Assembly (NCBI GenBank): GCA_023663815.1
Contig: JAMPGS010000008.1
Location: 1 to 44,023, forward strand
Source of the DNA: Clostridium sp.
GTDB lineage: Bacteria; Bacillota; Clostridia; Lachnospirales; Lachnospiraceae
Direction: 5' to 3'
DNA length: 44,023 bases
A model generated the notes under the pieces. That model saw only the letters and a program-made list of their open reading frames with translations, was not told the DNA's origin and made no database searches. The translations under genes and the position numbers were made by a program. This document shows positions 24,558 through 34,564 of the stretch, in pieces (the first letter of the stretch is position 1; every line of letters begins with the position of its first letter).

Positions 24558-25499
24558 CTACATCCTCGCCTGCTCCACATTCTCCCTAAACCACCGGTAA
24601 GCAAGCTCCACGCCCTCCTCAAGCTCCACTTTATGGGTCCATCCCAGCCCGTGGAGCTTTTCCACATTGGTAAGCTTCCTCGGCGTGCCGTCGGGCATAT
24701 CTTTATTCCAGACAATTTCTCCCTCGTAGCCTACCGCCTTCTTCACCGTCTCGGCAAGCTGGCGGATAGTTACTTCCTTTCCCGTGCCAATATTGACGTG
24801 CTCCTCCCCATCGTAATTTTCAAGCAGGAAAACGCAGGCGTCAGCCATGTCGTCCACATAAAGAAATTCCCGAAGGGGCGTCCCCGTTCCCCAAAGCTCC
24901 ACGGAGGGCTTTCCGTTTACCTTTGCCTCATGGAATTTCCTTATCATCGCGGGCATCACGTGGGAGCCCTCAAGGTCGTAATTATCGTAAGGGCCGTAAA
25001 GGTTCGTGGGCATACAACTGATAAAATTATCCCCGTACTGCCGCTTATAAAATTTACACATCTCAAGTCCCGCAATCTTGGCGATGGCGTAGGCCTCGTT
25101 TGTCTCCTCCAAAGGTCCCGTGAGAAGCGCCGCCTCCGGAATCGGCTGAGGAGCCATTCTCGGATAAATGCAGGTGCTCCCCAAAAACAGCAGCTTCTTT
25201 ACTTGATATCTATGACAGCAGTCGATGACGTTGCACTGAATTTGAAGATTTTCATAGGCAAAATCCGCCGGGGCGGTGTTGTTAGCGTTGATGCCCCCCA
25301 CCTTGGCCGCCGCCAAAACCACGATATCGGGCCTTTCCTTTTCAAAAAATTCCCGCACCATGGCCTGATTTGTCAAATCAAGCTCCTTGTGCGTTTTTCC
25401 AATCACATTGGAATACTCCTTTTTTTCAAGATTCCGCACAATCGCGCTTCCCACCAGCCCCCGGTGGCCCGCCACGTAAATTTTGTCTGTCTTTTCCAT
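24558..25499 (-). CDS. fcl: GDP-L-fucose synthase
   Basis: 313 residues, short-chain dehydrogenase/reductase fold, catalysing epimerisation and NADPH reduction of GDP-4-keto-6-deoxymannose to GDP-L-fucose. It has [12 protein letters not shown] (9-20) for the cofactor, the catalytic YAIAK (Tyr137, Lys141), and [17 protein letters not shown], diagnostic for Fcl/WcaG. It is the last gene of the gmd cluster, with a membrane protein between it and gmd. The product should be a fucose donor for surface polysaccharide or protein glycosylation. Confidence 0.95.
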   Translation of the reverse strand: MEKTDKIYVAGHRGLVGSAIVRNLEKKEYSNVIGKTHKELDLTNQAMVREFFEKERPDIVVLAAAKVGGINANNTAPADFAYENLQIQCNVIDCCHRYQVKKLLFLGSTCIYPRMAPQPIPEAALLTGPLEETNEAYAIAKIAGLEMCKFYKRQYGDNFISCMPTNLYGPYDNYDLEGSHVMPAMIRKFHEAKVNGKPSVELWGTGTPLREFLYVDDMADACVFLLENYDGEEHVNIGTGKEVTIRQLAETVKKAVGYEGEIVWNKDMPDGTPRKLTNVEKLHGLGWTHKVELEEGVELAYRWFRENVEQARM

Positions 25500-25534
25500 A
25501 CTGTATTTTCTCCTCCTCGTTCTATCATTGCATT

Positions 25535-27238
25535 TTACTTTTCGCCCAAAGGACTGTCGTTTCCGTGAATCACATCCCTAAACCCATCCTCAATTTTTTC
25601 ACCCCTGAAAATATCCCCCTCCTCCGGGGCGGGCAGCTTTACCGGCGACGCCGGGAAGTCCCGGTATCCGGTTCTGTCCCCCTCCGCGGGATAATAAAAG
25701 GTATATCCGTGCAGCTCGTAGGGTATCGTCTCAAAATTTTCATAATCCTTTTGCTTTACCAGATACTCGGCTGTCAGGCTCCGCCCTGTTTCCAGCCCAA
25801 AGGCCCCCAGCTTGTAAATACTTAAAAAGGCCAATCCTATAAAATAAAGTCTAAATCTATCCAAATGGGGACTGACATATAAATACAGCTTTCCCCACAC
25901 CAACGCCGGAAAAAGCCACAAAAACACACAGCCGTACCGAATCAGCGGCGCACTGAAAAGCCAGAACAAAAAGCAGGCCGCCAGCGTTCCCGCAACGTGG
26001 AGAAAGTCCGCCGTGCCCTTTTTTCTCTTTAGCAGCCCGTAAAGCGCAAGGCATACAAAAAGCGCAATCCCTCCCGCCGCCATTGCCAGAAATACCTTGT
26101 TGGTTCCGTCAAGGCTCCTTATCCAATCAGGCAGCCAGCCCCGTACAGGCTCATCGTACCGCCCCACGTCGCTGTAGCCCCTGCCCCAAACCTGAATTTC
26201 CCTCGCGTCATAGTCGGCCGCGCTTTTGGGTATTTTAAAGTCAAAGGAAAACAAATCAATAAAAGTAAAAGGGTACACCAGCCAGCCCGACAAGACCGCG
26301 TTCCGCGCCAGAAAAGGCGCCGCCGTCAAAGCGCCAAGCCCCAAAAATTTTACGATATCCTTTCCCTGCTTTTCTCTTATCATCATGACCGCTGGTTTTA
26401 AGGCAAGTAAAAGAATTAGCGCGCCGGAAAGCTTGATTGTCAGCACTATCACGCAAAGCAGGCAGAGCATAGCAAAGGGCAGGTAAGACGTTTCCTCCCT
26501 CTCCAAAAGCTCCAGCCATCGGATAACAATGTACAGCACCAAAAGCACCATAAAATAATCGGAAGCCGGGGATATCATCTCGTCAAACACATTTAGCAGA
26601 TAGTAAACACTCACAAGCCTTGCAAAGTCCGACAGCAGCGGCTTTCTTACTCTGTCCTTTTTTACCGCCTCCATGCAGACCAGCGCAAGCAAAAAAGCCA
26701 AAAAGCCCGCGCAGCAGTGATAAGACTGCCCTCCTAAAAAGGCCATGCTGTACAACGCCGACAGGCAAAAGGCCGCGCTGTTGTAAGCCAGACGGCTGTG
26801 GAGATTCCCCAGCCCCGGCACCGCCCCATACTCCTCAATCCAGCGGATACTTTGGGCGTGATAAAGCCCCGTGTCGTAATGGATAATCCCCGTGGACGTG
26901 CCATAGGCAAACAAAAGCAACATTAACACAACCGCCGCCGTCCTTGCAGGCTTTGCCGTCAGCCTTAAGGAATAAAAATCCGCCGCAAGCTCCTTTTTAA
27001 AAAGAATAATGCACACAAAACAAACTAGGAGCAGTATCAGATTCGCCGCAAGCCCCACTTTTCCCACAAGACTAAAAAATTGGGAATAAACCGTCACAAA
27101 GCCCACGCCGGCATAAAGATAGCTGCTTTCTCTTTTATACACAGGATTTTCCTTGCCGCAAATACCCCTGACACATGCAAAGCCCGTCACATAACAGGTA
27201 AACAGCATATACATCCAAATGAGTAAAACCGAGAGCAT
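25535..27238 (-). CDS. Polytopic membrane protein between gmd and fcl (resembles LIC_10190-type / GT-C-like proteins)
   Basis: 567 residues with about a dozen hydrophobic segments (for example 1-20, 40-60, 65-90, 105-120, 230-260, 300-320, 375-400, 415-450) and a long soluble end after residue 490. Between the membrane segments is a conserved-looking loop, [19 protein letters not shown], with acidic and His residues near the outer face. This is the layout of GT-C membrane glycosyltransferases and of the LIC_10190 membrane family. Lying between gmd and fcl, it could transfer or polymerise fucose-containing sugar, but no enzyme function has been shown by the sequence. Name and role are inference. 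Confidence 0.6.
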   Translation of the reverse strand: MLSVLLIWMYMLFTCYVTGFACVRGICGKENPVYKRESSYLYAGVGFVTVYSQFFSLVGKVGLAANLILLLVCFVCIILFKKELAADFYSLRLTAKPARTAAVVLMLLLFAYGTSTGIIHYDTGLYHAQSIRWIEEYGAVPGLGNLHSRLAYNSAAFCLSALYSMAFLGGQSYHCCAGFLAFLLALVCMEAVKKDRVRKPLLSDFARLVSVYYLLNVFDEMISPASDYFMVLLVLYIVIRWLELLEREETSYLPFAMLCLLCVIVLTIKLSGALILLLALKPAVMMIREKQGKDIVKFLGLGALTAAPFLARNAVLSGWLVYPFTFIDLFSFDFKIPKSAADYDAREIQVWGRGYSDVGRYDEPVRGWLPDWIRSLDGTNKVFLAMAAGGIALFVCLALYGLLKRKKGTADFLHVAGTLAACFLFWLFSAPLIRYGCVFLWLFPALVWGKLYLYVSPHLDRFRLYFIGLAFLSIYKLGAFGLETGRSLTAEYLVKQKDYENFETIPYELHGYTFYYPAEGDRTGYRDFPASPVKLPAPEEGDIFRGEKIEDGFRDVIHGNDSPLGEK

Positions 27239-27265
27239 ACGATTATCACCGTCCTGCCAAAGCGC

Positions 27266-28345
27266 TTACGCTTCCTTCGACTTTTTGCTGTTTCTGTATT
27301 CGCTGCTGCCGATTCCGGCAACCGCTTTCATGTCGGCGTCCACCATCATGGACACCAACCCTTCAAAATCCACCTTGCGCTTCCAGCCCAATATCTTCTC
27401 GGCCTTTGCGCAGTCGCCCCAGAGATACTCCACCTCGGCGGGGCGGTAAAATTCAGGGTTTACGTCCACCAAAAGCTTCCCCGTCTCCGCATCGTAGCCC
27501 TTCTCATGGATTCCCTGTCCTTCCCACCTGACGGTAATTCCCAGCTCCTTAAAGGCCCGCTCCACAAACTCCCGCACCGTATGGGTTTCATTGGTGGCAA
27601 GCACATAGTCGTCCGGTTTATCCTGCTGCAATATTCTCCACATGCCCTCAACATAATCCCCGGCAAAGCCCCAATCCCGCTTTGCGTTCATATTTCCCAA
27701 GGAAAGCTTTTCCTGCTTTCCGGCTATGATGTTGGCAATAGCTAGGGTGATTTTCCGGGTAACGAAATTTTCTCCCCTTCTGGGCGATTCATGATTAAAT
27801 AAAATGCCGTTGCAGGCAAACATATTGTAGGATTCCCTGTAATTCACGGTAATCCAATAAGAATACAATTTTGCCGCGCCGTAAGGGCTCTTGGGATAAA
27901 AAGGGGTCTTTTCGCTCTGGGGCGCGGTTTCCGGCAGCCCCCCAAAAAGCTCCGAGGTGGATGCCTGATAGTACCGGCAATTTCCGCCGTTTACCCGGAT
28001 TGCCTCAAGAAGCTTAATCGTGCTCACCCCCGTAGCCTCCGCCGTGTATTCGGGCACCTCAAAGGACACCCCCACATGGGACTGAGCCGCTAAATTGTAT
28101 ACCTCAGTGGGACGTATCTCCCCCACCAGCCGCATTAAATTGCTGGAATCCGTGGTATCCGCATAGTGAAGGAAGAATTTCACTTTGTTGTAATCGGACT
28201 GTAATATGTGGTCGATTCGGGCGGTATTGCTGATGCTGTGCCTTCTCGTTAAACCGTGCACCTCATACCCTTTTTCCAAAAGAAGCTCCGCCAAATAAGA
28301 GCCGTCCTGCCCTGTTATGCCTGTTATCAACGCTACTTTTTGCAT
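27266..28345 (-). CDS. gmd: GDP-mannose 4,6-dehydratase
   Basis: 359 residues. It converts GDP-D-mannose to GDP-4-keto-6-deoxy-D-mannose, the first committed step to GDP-L-fucose (or GDP-rhamnose). [14 protein letters not shown] (9-22) binds [16 protein letters not shown] has the Tyr155/Lys159 catalytic pair. [15 protein letters not shown] is the Gmd signature. It is followed by the membrane protein and fcl in the same direction, with a 41-base gap after the PAP2-like gene upstream. Confidence 0.96.
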   Translation of the reverse strand: MQKVALITGITGQDGSYLAELLLEKGYEVHGLTRRHSISNTARIDHILQSDYNKVKFFLHYADTTDSSNLMRLVGEIRPTEVYNLAAQSHVGVSFEVPEYTAEATGVSTIKLLEAIRVNGGNCRYYQASTSELFGGLPETAPQSEKTPFYPKSPYGAAKLYSYWITVNYRESYNMFACNGILFNHESPRRGENFVTRKITLAIANIIAGKQEKLSLGNMNAKRDWGFAGDYVEGMWRILQQDKPDDYVLATNETHTVREFVERAFKELGITVRWEGQGIHEKGYDAETGKLLVDVNPEFYRPAEVEYLWGDCAKAEKILGWKRKVDFEGLVSMMVDADMKAVAGIGSSEYRNSKKSKEA

Positions 28346-28386
28346 GATAATCCTCCAATCTTTCTCTGTTCCTTATTTTAAACTGA

Positions 28387-28842
28387 TTATACGCTCATCA
28401 CAATCGCCGCAAGGATAATTCCTAAAATCGCGCCCATCAAAACCTGCAGCGGCGTATGTCCCACGAATTCCTTCATCTTGGCCTCAACGCTGATTTCCTT
28501 GCCCATAGTGGTAAACACTTCCAGCATCTCATTTAAAACTCGCCCCTGCCTGCCGGTTTCCATGCGGACCCCCATAGCGTCGTGCATCACCACAATCGCA
28601 AGAATCGCCGCCATGGCAAACTCAAAGCTTCCTCCGCCGTACTGGATTCCCACAGCCGTAGCCAGCCCGCAGACGGTTGCCGAGTGTGAGCTGGGCATAC
28701 CGCCGCTTCCAACCATTCTCTCAAGCACAAACTGTTTTGTGATAAATAAATGAATCAAGGTTTTTAACACCTGCGCCACAAACCACCCCAATGCAGCCGA
28801 AAGAAAAATCCGGTTATTTAATAAATCTCTGATAAATTGCAT
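28387..28842 (-). CDS. Divergent PAP2-family membrane protein (YuiD-like)
   Basis: 151 residues with about four membrane helices. SGGMPSSHSATVCGLA is the phosphatase-like signature (PSSHSA), and MHDAMGVRMETGRQ follows. The family (formerly DUF212) looks like a lipid-phosphate or undecaprenyl-pyrophosphate phosphatase but its substrate is unknown. The start MQFIRDLL follows AGAGGATACGAA; the open frame extends further up through repeats and has no site. It heads the gmd-fcl run. Confidence 0.85.
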   Translation of the reverse strand: MQFIRDLLNNRIFLSAALGWFVAQVLKTLIHLFITKQFVLERMVGSGGMPSSHSATVCGLATAVGIQYGGGSFEFAMAAILAIVVMHDAMGVRMETGRQGRVLNEMLEVFTTMGKEISVEAKMKEFVGHTPLQVLMGAILGIILAAIVMSV

Positions 28843-28913
28843 TTCGTATCCTCTTGTACCTATATAAATTTTGCCCCATGCATAAGCATTTGCCTCTGCG
28901 TTAAGCCTCCGCT

Positions 28914-29030
28914 GGCTATCTGCTTTCATCGCTGGTTATAAACCGCCGCACCGGCTATCTGCCTTCGTCACTGACATAAACCTCCGCGTCGGCTATCTGC
29001 CCTCGTGCTAGCTATAAGCCTTAAGCTTCC
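28914..29030. repeat. Imperfect 38-39-bp tandem repeat upstream of the PAP2-like gene
   Basis: Units aligned on GGCTATCTGC begin at 28914, 28953 and 28991 (periods 39 and 38), with degenerate half-units on either side. The remainder of the 28843-29271 spacer is AT-rich and holds the plus-strand promoter for the DUF3048 gene. Confidence 0.65.
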
Positions 29031-29160
29031 AGTTGTTATTTTACCCTTTTATCTCCTTTTAGACAAGCATTACTAAAATAAAATGTCGCAGGCGGCGGCA
29101 AATTACACTTATCGTAATAATTTCTTAATAATTTTGTATAACTTTTTACACATTTTTCTA

Positions 29161-29222
29161 ATGACGTACCATCTCCGATATGTTATAATTATAGCCGTTG
29201 ACCTCCGCGGACCGCCGCGGAG
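29161..29222 (+). promoter_or_regulatory. Promoter and leader hairpin of the DUF3048 lipoprotein gene
   Basis: ATGACG (29161-29166) and TATAAT (29184-29189) are 17 bases apart. Just after the start point CTCCGCGG and CCGCGGAG (29203-29222) form an 8-bp GC hairpin with a 4-base loop in the leader. Confidence 0.6.
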
Positions 29223-29271
29223 ATATTGACTATGAAATTACTGTTTAGATAAACCGAAAGCGAGGAAATTT

Positions 29272-30435
29272 ATGAAAAGATTACAGGTTCTTTTTCTTGT
29301 AGCCCTGTCCTCCTCCCTTCTACTGTCCGGCTGCGGAAAGGATTCCGAGAGCGCGTCGTTCCAGCCTGTAGTAGTGCCGGTTGTGGAGGCCCAGCCGGAG
29401 CTGGAGGAAGAGGATAAGGCAAAGCCGGAAAACACGGAAGAGCCCGACACACCGCCCACCGAGGGCATGGTTAGAAGCAGAATCACCAACGAATGGGTGG
29501 ACGAAGCCGTCAACGACACGCGCCCTGTGGCTGTCATGATTCCCAACACCAAAACGGCAAGCCATTACGGGCTTTCAAACGCCTCCGTCCTCTATGAGTG
29601 CAATGTGGAGAAGGAAATTACAAGGCTGATGGCGGTCTTTGAGGATTGGGAGAATTTTGAAAAGCTGGGAAACATCCGAAGCAGCCGCGACTATTATATC
29701 TATTGGGCGTTCGAGTGGGACGCTATTTATATCCATTACGGCGGGCCATTTTACATAAACGACCTTGTGGAACGCTCCGACACCCAAAATATCAACTGTA
29801 TCAATTATGAGAAGGCAAGCTATAGGGATTCCGCCAAAAACTCCACTGACAACGCCTTTACCAGCGCGGACCGGATTAAGGATGCGGCCAAGCATTACGG
29901 CTACCCTCTTGAATACAGGGACGATTACGCGGACGAGCAGCACTATTTGTTTGCAACCGAAAAAAATCCAAACACGCTGGAGCAGTATCCCGATGCGATT
30001 ACCGCAAACAAAATCGACATGTCACCCGCCTACCCTGTCACCAATTCTTATTTCGAGTATAATCCGGACACAGGATTGTACGACAGATACCAACATGTAT
30101 CTGGGGGCAGCGACGGGCCTCATGTGGATTTAGCCAACGACGAGCAGCTTTCCTTTAAAAACCTATTGGTTCAAAACACCTACTATGAGGTGAGGGACGA
30201 GAACGGATATCTCTCCTTCCAGTGCCACGACACCACCCGCGACGGCTGGTTCTTTACCAACGGGAAGGGAATCCACGTAAACTGGGAAAAAACCTCAGAT
30301 TACGGCGCCACCCGCTACTTTGACGACGACGGAAACGAACTAAAATTAAACACCGGCAAGACTATGGTCTGCATCGTGGAATATGACGATACTTTTCTTG
30401 TAGACGGGACGGAGATGGCGGCCTCAGCTAAATAA
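29272..30435 (+). CDS. DUF3048 lipoprotein (YerB-like)
   Basis: 387 residues. The N-terminus is a lipoprotein signal peptide with the lipobox LLSGC (Cys21), so it is anchored outside the membrane. A Glu/Pro-rich linker (about 38-65) precedes the DUF3048 domains: RPVAVMIPNTKTASHYGLSN, then NIRSSRDYYIYWAFEWDAIY. The function of YerB-like proteins is not established. It lies alone on the plus strand with its own promoter. Confidence 0.88.
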   Translation: MKRLQVLFLVALSSSLLLSGCGKDSESASFQPVVVPVVEAQPELEEEDKAKPENTEEPDTPPTEGMVRSRITNEWVDEAVNDTRPVAVMIPNTKTASHYGLSNASVLYECNVEKEITRLMAVFEDWENFEKLGNIRSSRDYYIYWAFEWDAIYIHYGGPFYINDLVERSDTQNINCINYEKASYRDSAKNSTDNAFTSADRIKDAAKHYGYPLEYRDDYADEQHYLFATEKNPNTLEQYPDAITANKIDMSPAYPVTNSYFEYNPDTGLYDRYQHVSGGSDGPHVDLANDEQLSFKNLLVQNTYYEVRDENGYLSFQCHDTTRDGWFFTNGKGIHVNWEKTSDYGATRYFDDDGNELKLNTGKTMVCIVEYDDTFLVDGTEMAASAK

Positions 30436-30474
30436 AAAGAATTTTTCTGCCCGCCGCGCAAAGCGAACCGCATC

Positions 30475-30546
30475 GCAATGCTTTCCATGCTGCTGCAGGG
30501 CAACCACGTCGGTAACACTTTCCGCGCCGCTGCAGGGCAGGTTGAC
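30475..30546. repeat. Imperfect 37-bp direct repeat after the DUF3048 gene
   Basis: Units at 30475-30511 and 30512-30546 share ACTTTCC/GCTTTCC and CTGCAGGGCA at an offset of 37 bases. They lie in the spacer before the terminator. Confidence 0.6.
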
Positions 30547-30595
30547 CCATATGTATAATCAAGTAGGAAAGGTTTCTCTCCCTGCGCGCATAAGA

Positions 30596-30632
30596 AAAGT
30601 CCTGTGAAACCTAAAATTTCACAGGGCTTTTA
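30596..30632. terminator. Bidirectional terminator between DUF3048 gene and ptsH
   Basis: CCTGTGAAA (30601-30609) and TTTCACAGG (30617-30625) pair around a 7-base loop, with CTTTTATTATT following on the plus strand and ACTTTTCTTA on the minus strand. Confidence 0.8.
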
Positions 30633-30896
30633 TTATTCGCCTAGTCCATTTTCAATTGCTTCCACCAAAGCCTGCAGCGCCTCCGCTTCGTCCACGCCCT
30701 CGCAGACAAATTCCACTTCGTCGCCGCACTTGACGCAGGCTCCCAAAACGCTCAGCACGCTTTTTGCATTTGCGGTGCTGTCCTTGAACGTAAATGTAAT
30801 CAGCGATTTGAACCGCATTGCCTCTTTACATAGGATGCCTGCCGGCCGCAGGTGAAGGCCTGTCGGGTTTTTAATAACCACCTTCTGGCTTACCAT
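30633..30896 (-). CDS. ptsH: Phosphocarrier protein HPr of the phosphotransferase system
   Basis: 87 residues. It carries phosphate from enzyme I to the sugar-specific enzymes II. The active-site His15 (PTGLHLRPAG, residues 11-20) and regulatory Ser46 (NAKSVLSVLG, residues 43-52) are both intact, in contrast to the Crh-like paralogue at 7196. The start MVSQKVV follows GGAGGGAAGCGT; the longer frame has no site. It lies 139 bases after glmM and not beside ptsI. Confidence 0.93.
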   Translation of the reverse strand: MVSQKVVIKNPTGLHLRPAGILCKEAMRFKSLITFTFKDSTANAKSVLSVLGACVKCGDEVEFVCEGVDEAEALQALVEAIENGLGE

Positions 30897-31035
30897 ACGC
30901 TTCCCTCCAATTCCTTTTCTGCCTGATACATCCGTGTACCTACAGCATTTTTCATAAGCATTGCAATATAGCTTTTTCAGCATAGCATTGTTGCATAACT
31001 TTACAAGTATAGCTTTGCTGCGCATACTGCACACC

Positions 31036-32385
31036 TTAAAACATAATATTTTGAATCAGCGCGGCCAGTTTGTTTGCTTCCTTTTCTATCATCTGCTGGT
31101 CCTTGCCTTCAATCATAACGCGCACCAAAGGCTCCGTTCCCGAAGGACGGATAAGCACTCGCCCCTCTCCCGCAAACTTGGCGGTGAGCTCCTCTATGGC
31201 GCTTTCAATTTCGGGATATTCCATGTATTTTTCTTTCTTGTGGTTGGGCACCTTGGCGTTGACGAGAGCCTGTGGAAGCACTTCCATAATGGAAGCCAGC
31301 TCCGATAAGCTCTTTCCGGTATCCACCATTACTTTTAAAAGATGCAACGCGCTCAAAAGGCCGTCCCCGGTGGTATTTTCTTTCAGGAAAATAATATGGC
31401 CCGACTGCTCGCCTCCAAGGCTGGCACCGATTTCCTTCATCCGCTCAAGAACGTATCTGTCGCCCACCTTGGTCTGCTCAATACGGATTCCTTCCCTTTC
31501 TCCCATCAGGAAAAAGCCAAGATTGCTCATGACGGTTGCCACAATCGTATCGTCCGTCAGCTCGCCCTTTTCCTTCATATAATTGCCCACGATAGCCATA
31601 ATCTGGTCGCCGTCCACCACCCGGCCCTGCTCGTCTACCGCCATCAGCCTGTCGGCGTCGCCGTCAAAGGCAAGCCCGATATCCGCCTTTTCATAGACCA
31701 CTCTGGCCTTCAGCTCCTGCATATGGGTGGAGCCGCAGTTTGCGTTGATGTTCGTTCCGTCCGGCATATTGTGAATGGCTACCACGTTGCCGCCCAATTC
31801 TCTAAAAGCCTCCACAGAGGTATAATGGGCCGCGCCCTCCGCGCAGTCAACCACAATTTTCAGCTTCGACAAATCCACGTTCACGGCGCGGATGGAGTGA
31901 TTGATGTACTCTTCCCTCGCGTCGGTGCGGTACTTTATCTTTCCCACATTGGGACCTGTAGGAAAGGTAATGCCGTTCATGCCGCTTTTAATCACGGCCT
32001 CTATTTCATCCTCAAGGGCGTCCGGCAGCTTGTAGCCCTCGCCGTCGAAAAATTTAATCCCGTTAAACTCTACCGGATTGTGGGAAGCCGAAATAACTAC
32101 CCCCGCATCCACCTTATATTTCTTCGTGAGGTAAGCTACCGCCGGGGTGGGAAGCACGCCCACATACACGGCGTTAGCGCCCACGGAACAAATCCCCGCC
32201 ATCAGCGCGTTTGCAAGCATATCCCCTGAAATTCTGGTATCGCAGCCCACCATAATCGTGGGCTTGTGCTTATTTTCTTTTGTGAGCACATACGCGCCCG
32301 CCTGCCCAAGCTGCATGGCAAGCAGCGGGGTTAATTCGTCGTTGGCTACCCCTCTGACGCCGTCCGTACCAAACAATCTACTCAT
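31036..32385 (-). CDS. glmM: Phosphoglucosamine mutase
   Basis: 449 residues. It interconverts glucosamine-6-phosphate and glucosamine-1-phosphate for UDP-GlcNAc and peptidoglycan. Catalytic VVISASHNP has Ser101; FDGDADRL binds the metal; RPSGTEPLVRVMIE binds the substrate phosphate. Its start overlaps the cdaR stop by 8 bases, completing the cdaA-cdaR-glmM operon in which GlmM can bind and inhibit the cyclase CdaA. Confidence 0.97.
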   Translation of the reverse strand: MSRLFGTDGVRGVANDELTPLLAMQLGQAGAYVLTKENKHKPTIMVGCDTRISGDMLANALMAGICSVGANAVYVGVLPTPAVAYLTKKYKVDAGVVISASHNPVEFNGIKFFDGEGYKLPDALEDEIEAVIKSGMNGITFPTGPNVGKIKYRTDAREEYINHSIRAVNVDLSKLKIVVDCAEGAAHYTSVEAFRELGGNVVAIHNMPDGTNINANCGSTHMQELKARVVYEKADIGLAFDGDADRLMAVDEQGRVVDGDQIMAIVGNYMKEKGELTDDTIVATVMSNLGFFLMGEREGIRIEQTKVGDRYVLERMKEIGASLGGEQSGHIIFLKENTTGDGLLSALHLLKVMVDTGKSLSELASIMEVLPQALVNAKVPNHKKEKYMEYPEIESAIEELTAKFAGEGRVLIRPSGTEPLVRVMIEGKDQQMIEKEANKLAALIQNIMF

Positions 32386-33667
32386 TTTCTTCTTCCTCCA
32401 ATTCTGAAATATGCAGGGTTACGTTCACCGGCCTTGCCAGCTCCACCCCTTCGGGCAGCCCAAAGTCAACCGCCACCGTGTAAAATCCTATTTCCGGGAC
32501 GTCCGTTCCCCTCTGCTGCATCCACTTTTCAATATCTACCGTGCCGCTGATTCCGCTGACCTGAATCGGATCAACATCCTTTGCAAGTCCCTTTACCTCT
32601 ATAATAAAGGATTCGTCCAGCCCGGAAATACTGGCGTCGTACCCTTCGGGAAGATTGGTAATTCTAACCCGTTCCCCCCTGATTTCCATTCTTCTCCGTC
32701 TCTCCTGCTCAATATGGACGGTAATCGTCCGAATAGCGTCGCCTGCGTCTGCTAACGAAACATTGTCGGGCAGATAAGGCCGAATATCTACTTCCGTCTG
32801 CCAGTCCTCCGTCATATCCGTAATATCCAACGCCTCCGCCGGTATTTCTATGGACGTAATGTTTTTAATGACGCTTGCCCTTCCGGCAATCCTAACCGTC
32901 TCCCCGCTGCCGGTAATCTCGCCGGTGTAGATACTGCCTTCCCCCGGCTCTCCCGATACGCTGAAGTTTATCGGCACCGTACTCGTCTGCCCGATGCTTA
33001 CCTTCACGCTCACCGATTTGATATTAAGCGTTGCGCTGCTGATATCCACTTCCTCGTCGTTGGCATCATAAAATTTAATTTCCGCGTTCGTGAGGATTTC
33101 GCTGGTCATTCCGCTGACGTCCACCTCGACTGCGGCCCTTGCAATCTGGTCGATAACCGACTGTGGACCCGATATCCTAACCAGATTCTGATCGGTGGTG
33201 ATATCTCCTATGATATAGCCTTCCTCCACCTCGCCTACCGCCGTGGCGCGCAGAGCAAGCGCCTTGCTTCTCTTGTTTTCAATTTTTAATTTTACCGTGT
33301 CGATGCTTCCCGTGATGCTGACAATATCCTTGATGGAAGCATCCGTGGACAATTTAATGGAAATGGTGTCCAAACTGCTCAGCTCGCTTACGTCCGCCGT
33401 TGCGATAATATTATCCGCCGTCATCTTGCTGATAACCGACCGGGGCGCCCTCACCGTCACCCTGCTGATGACGTCCGTATTTTCAAGCACATCGTATACC
33501 TGATTGGAGTCCGTAATCAAATTTGTGTTTAGCAGCTTCACCGGTATGTTGTAATAGGGCTGGGGAATCGTCGGATCATTGACACTGTTGACTACCAGCC
33601 AGAGCACCAGCGCGCAAAAAACAGATGCCAGCTTCAGACTAATATTGTTCGTCAATCTACTTTTCAC
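32378..33667 (-). CDS. cdaR: CdaR-like regulator with YbbR domains
   Basis: 429 residues. A single N-terminal membrane helix (about 8-27, LKLASVFCALVLWLVV) is followed by several extracytoplasmic YbbR repeats of about 80 residues; segments such as VRISGPQSVIDQIARAAVEV and VRIAGRASVIKNITSIEI are successive repeats. It modulates CdaA activity from outside the membrane. It overlaps cdaA by 11 bases and glmM by 8. Confidence 0.92.
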   Translation of the reverse strand: MKSRLTNNISLKLASVFCALVLWLVVNSVNDPTIPQPYYNIPVKLLNTNLITDSNQVYDVLENTDVISRVTVRAPRSVISKMTADNIIATADVSELSSLDTISIKLSTDASIKDIVSITGSIDTVKLKIENKRSKALALRATAVGEVEEGYIIGDITTDQNLVRISGPQSVIDQIARAAVEVDVSGMTSEILTNAEIKFYDANDEEVDISSATLNIKSVSVKVSIGQTSTVPINFSVSGEPGEGSIYTGEITGSGETVRIAGRASVIKNITSIEIPAEALDITDMTEDWQTEVDIRPYLPDNVSLADAGDAIRTITVHIEQERRRRMEIRGERVRITNLPEGYDASISGLDESFIIEVKGLAKDVDPIQVSGISGTVDIEKWMQQRGTDVPEIGFYTVAVDFGLPEGVELARPVNVTLHISELEEEENE

Positions 33668-34526
33668 CTTTAGACCGTCCCTTCCACAGAATTTTCTTCC
33701 GGCTTTCCGCCTCCGGCTTATTCTGTATCGTCCTTAATCTTTCCTTCAAGGCGTCTCCGGAAAGGCTCCGCTCCAGTTTTCCTTCATAGGCAACGCTGAT
33801 TTTTCCCGTCTCCTCGGACACAATTACCGTGAGGGAATCCGTCACCTCCGAGATACCCACCCCGGCCCGATGCCTCGTTCCCAAATCCTTGCTCAACTGC
33901 ATGTTGTCCGAAAGGGGCAGATAGCAGGTTGCGGAAGTCACCCTGTTTCCCCTGACAATTACGGCCCCGTCGTGGAGCGGCGTGTTATGCTCAAAGATAT
34001 TGATAAGCAATTGACTGGTGACAATACCGTCCACGTCAATCCCCGTTCTCTCATACTCCGTGAGACGCTGGTTCTGCTCTATCACAATCAGGGCTCCGGT
34101 TTTCACCTTGCCCATTTCCACACATGCCTTTGCAATTTCATTGATTGTCCTGTCCGAAAATCTCCCCTCCGGCAGATTTTTCCCCACCTCAAAGGGCAGG
34201 ATTGACGTCAGGATATTTTTTCTTCCAAGCTCGTCGATGGCCTTCCGCAGCTCCGGCTGCAGGATTACCACCACCGCGGTGGCAACCACGCCAAAGGTGT
34301 TCTGCACAATCCAAAGGATGGTATTCATCTCAAAATAAGCGGCAATCAATATAAACACTACAATGACAAAAAAGCCCTTTAACAACGACCATGCTTTCGT
34401 ATTTTTAATCCACACAAGGATGTAATACAGCAGAAAAGAAAGAAGAACAATTTCCACTATATCCGTCCAGCGCACGCCTGACATGCGCGACAGGGATACC
34501 TCTATAATTTCCAATACATGCGTCAT
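33657..34526 (-). CDS. cdaA: Diadenylate cyclase CdaA (c-di-AMP synthase)
   Basis: 289 residues. Membrane helices lie within residues 20-90. The DAC domain has DGA (186-188, in LHDGAVIV) and RHR (218-220, in GTRHRAGVG), the catalytic motifs joining two ATP into cyclic di-AMP, which controls potassium, osmolytes and cell wall. It is the first of the cdaA-cdaR-glmM operon, 38 bases after the membrane protein gene at 34565. Confidence 0.96.
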   Translation of the reverse strand: MTHVLEIIEVSLSRMSGVRWTDIVEIVLLSFLLYYILVWIKNTKAWSLLKGFFVIVVFILIAAYFEMNTILWIVQNTFGVVATAVVVILQPELRKAIDELGRKNILTSILPFEVGKNLPEGRFSDRTINEIAKACVEMGKVKTGALIVIEQNQRLTEYERTGIDVDGIVTSQLLINIFEHNTPLHDGAVIVRGNRVTSATCYLPLSDNMQLSKDLGTRHRAGVGISEVTDSLTVIVSEETGKISVAYEGKLERSLSGDALKERLRTIQNKPEAESRKKILWKGRSKGEK

Positions 34527-34564
34527 TTTCCGTCATTCCCCGTTACTTAATTATTCAAAAATTC

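Noticed and set aside
24519..25568. Open frame of about 350 codons on the plus strand over fcl
   Set aside because: It is the complement of the clear GDP-fucose synthase gene, with no ribosome binding site and no recognisable domain.
30935..31035. Another tandem repeat in the glmM-ptsH spacer
   Set aside because: TATAGCTTT and CATAGCA recur (about 51 bases apart) but no consistent period could be aligned, so it was not listed as a repeat.
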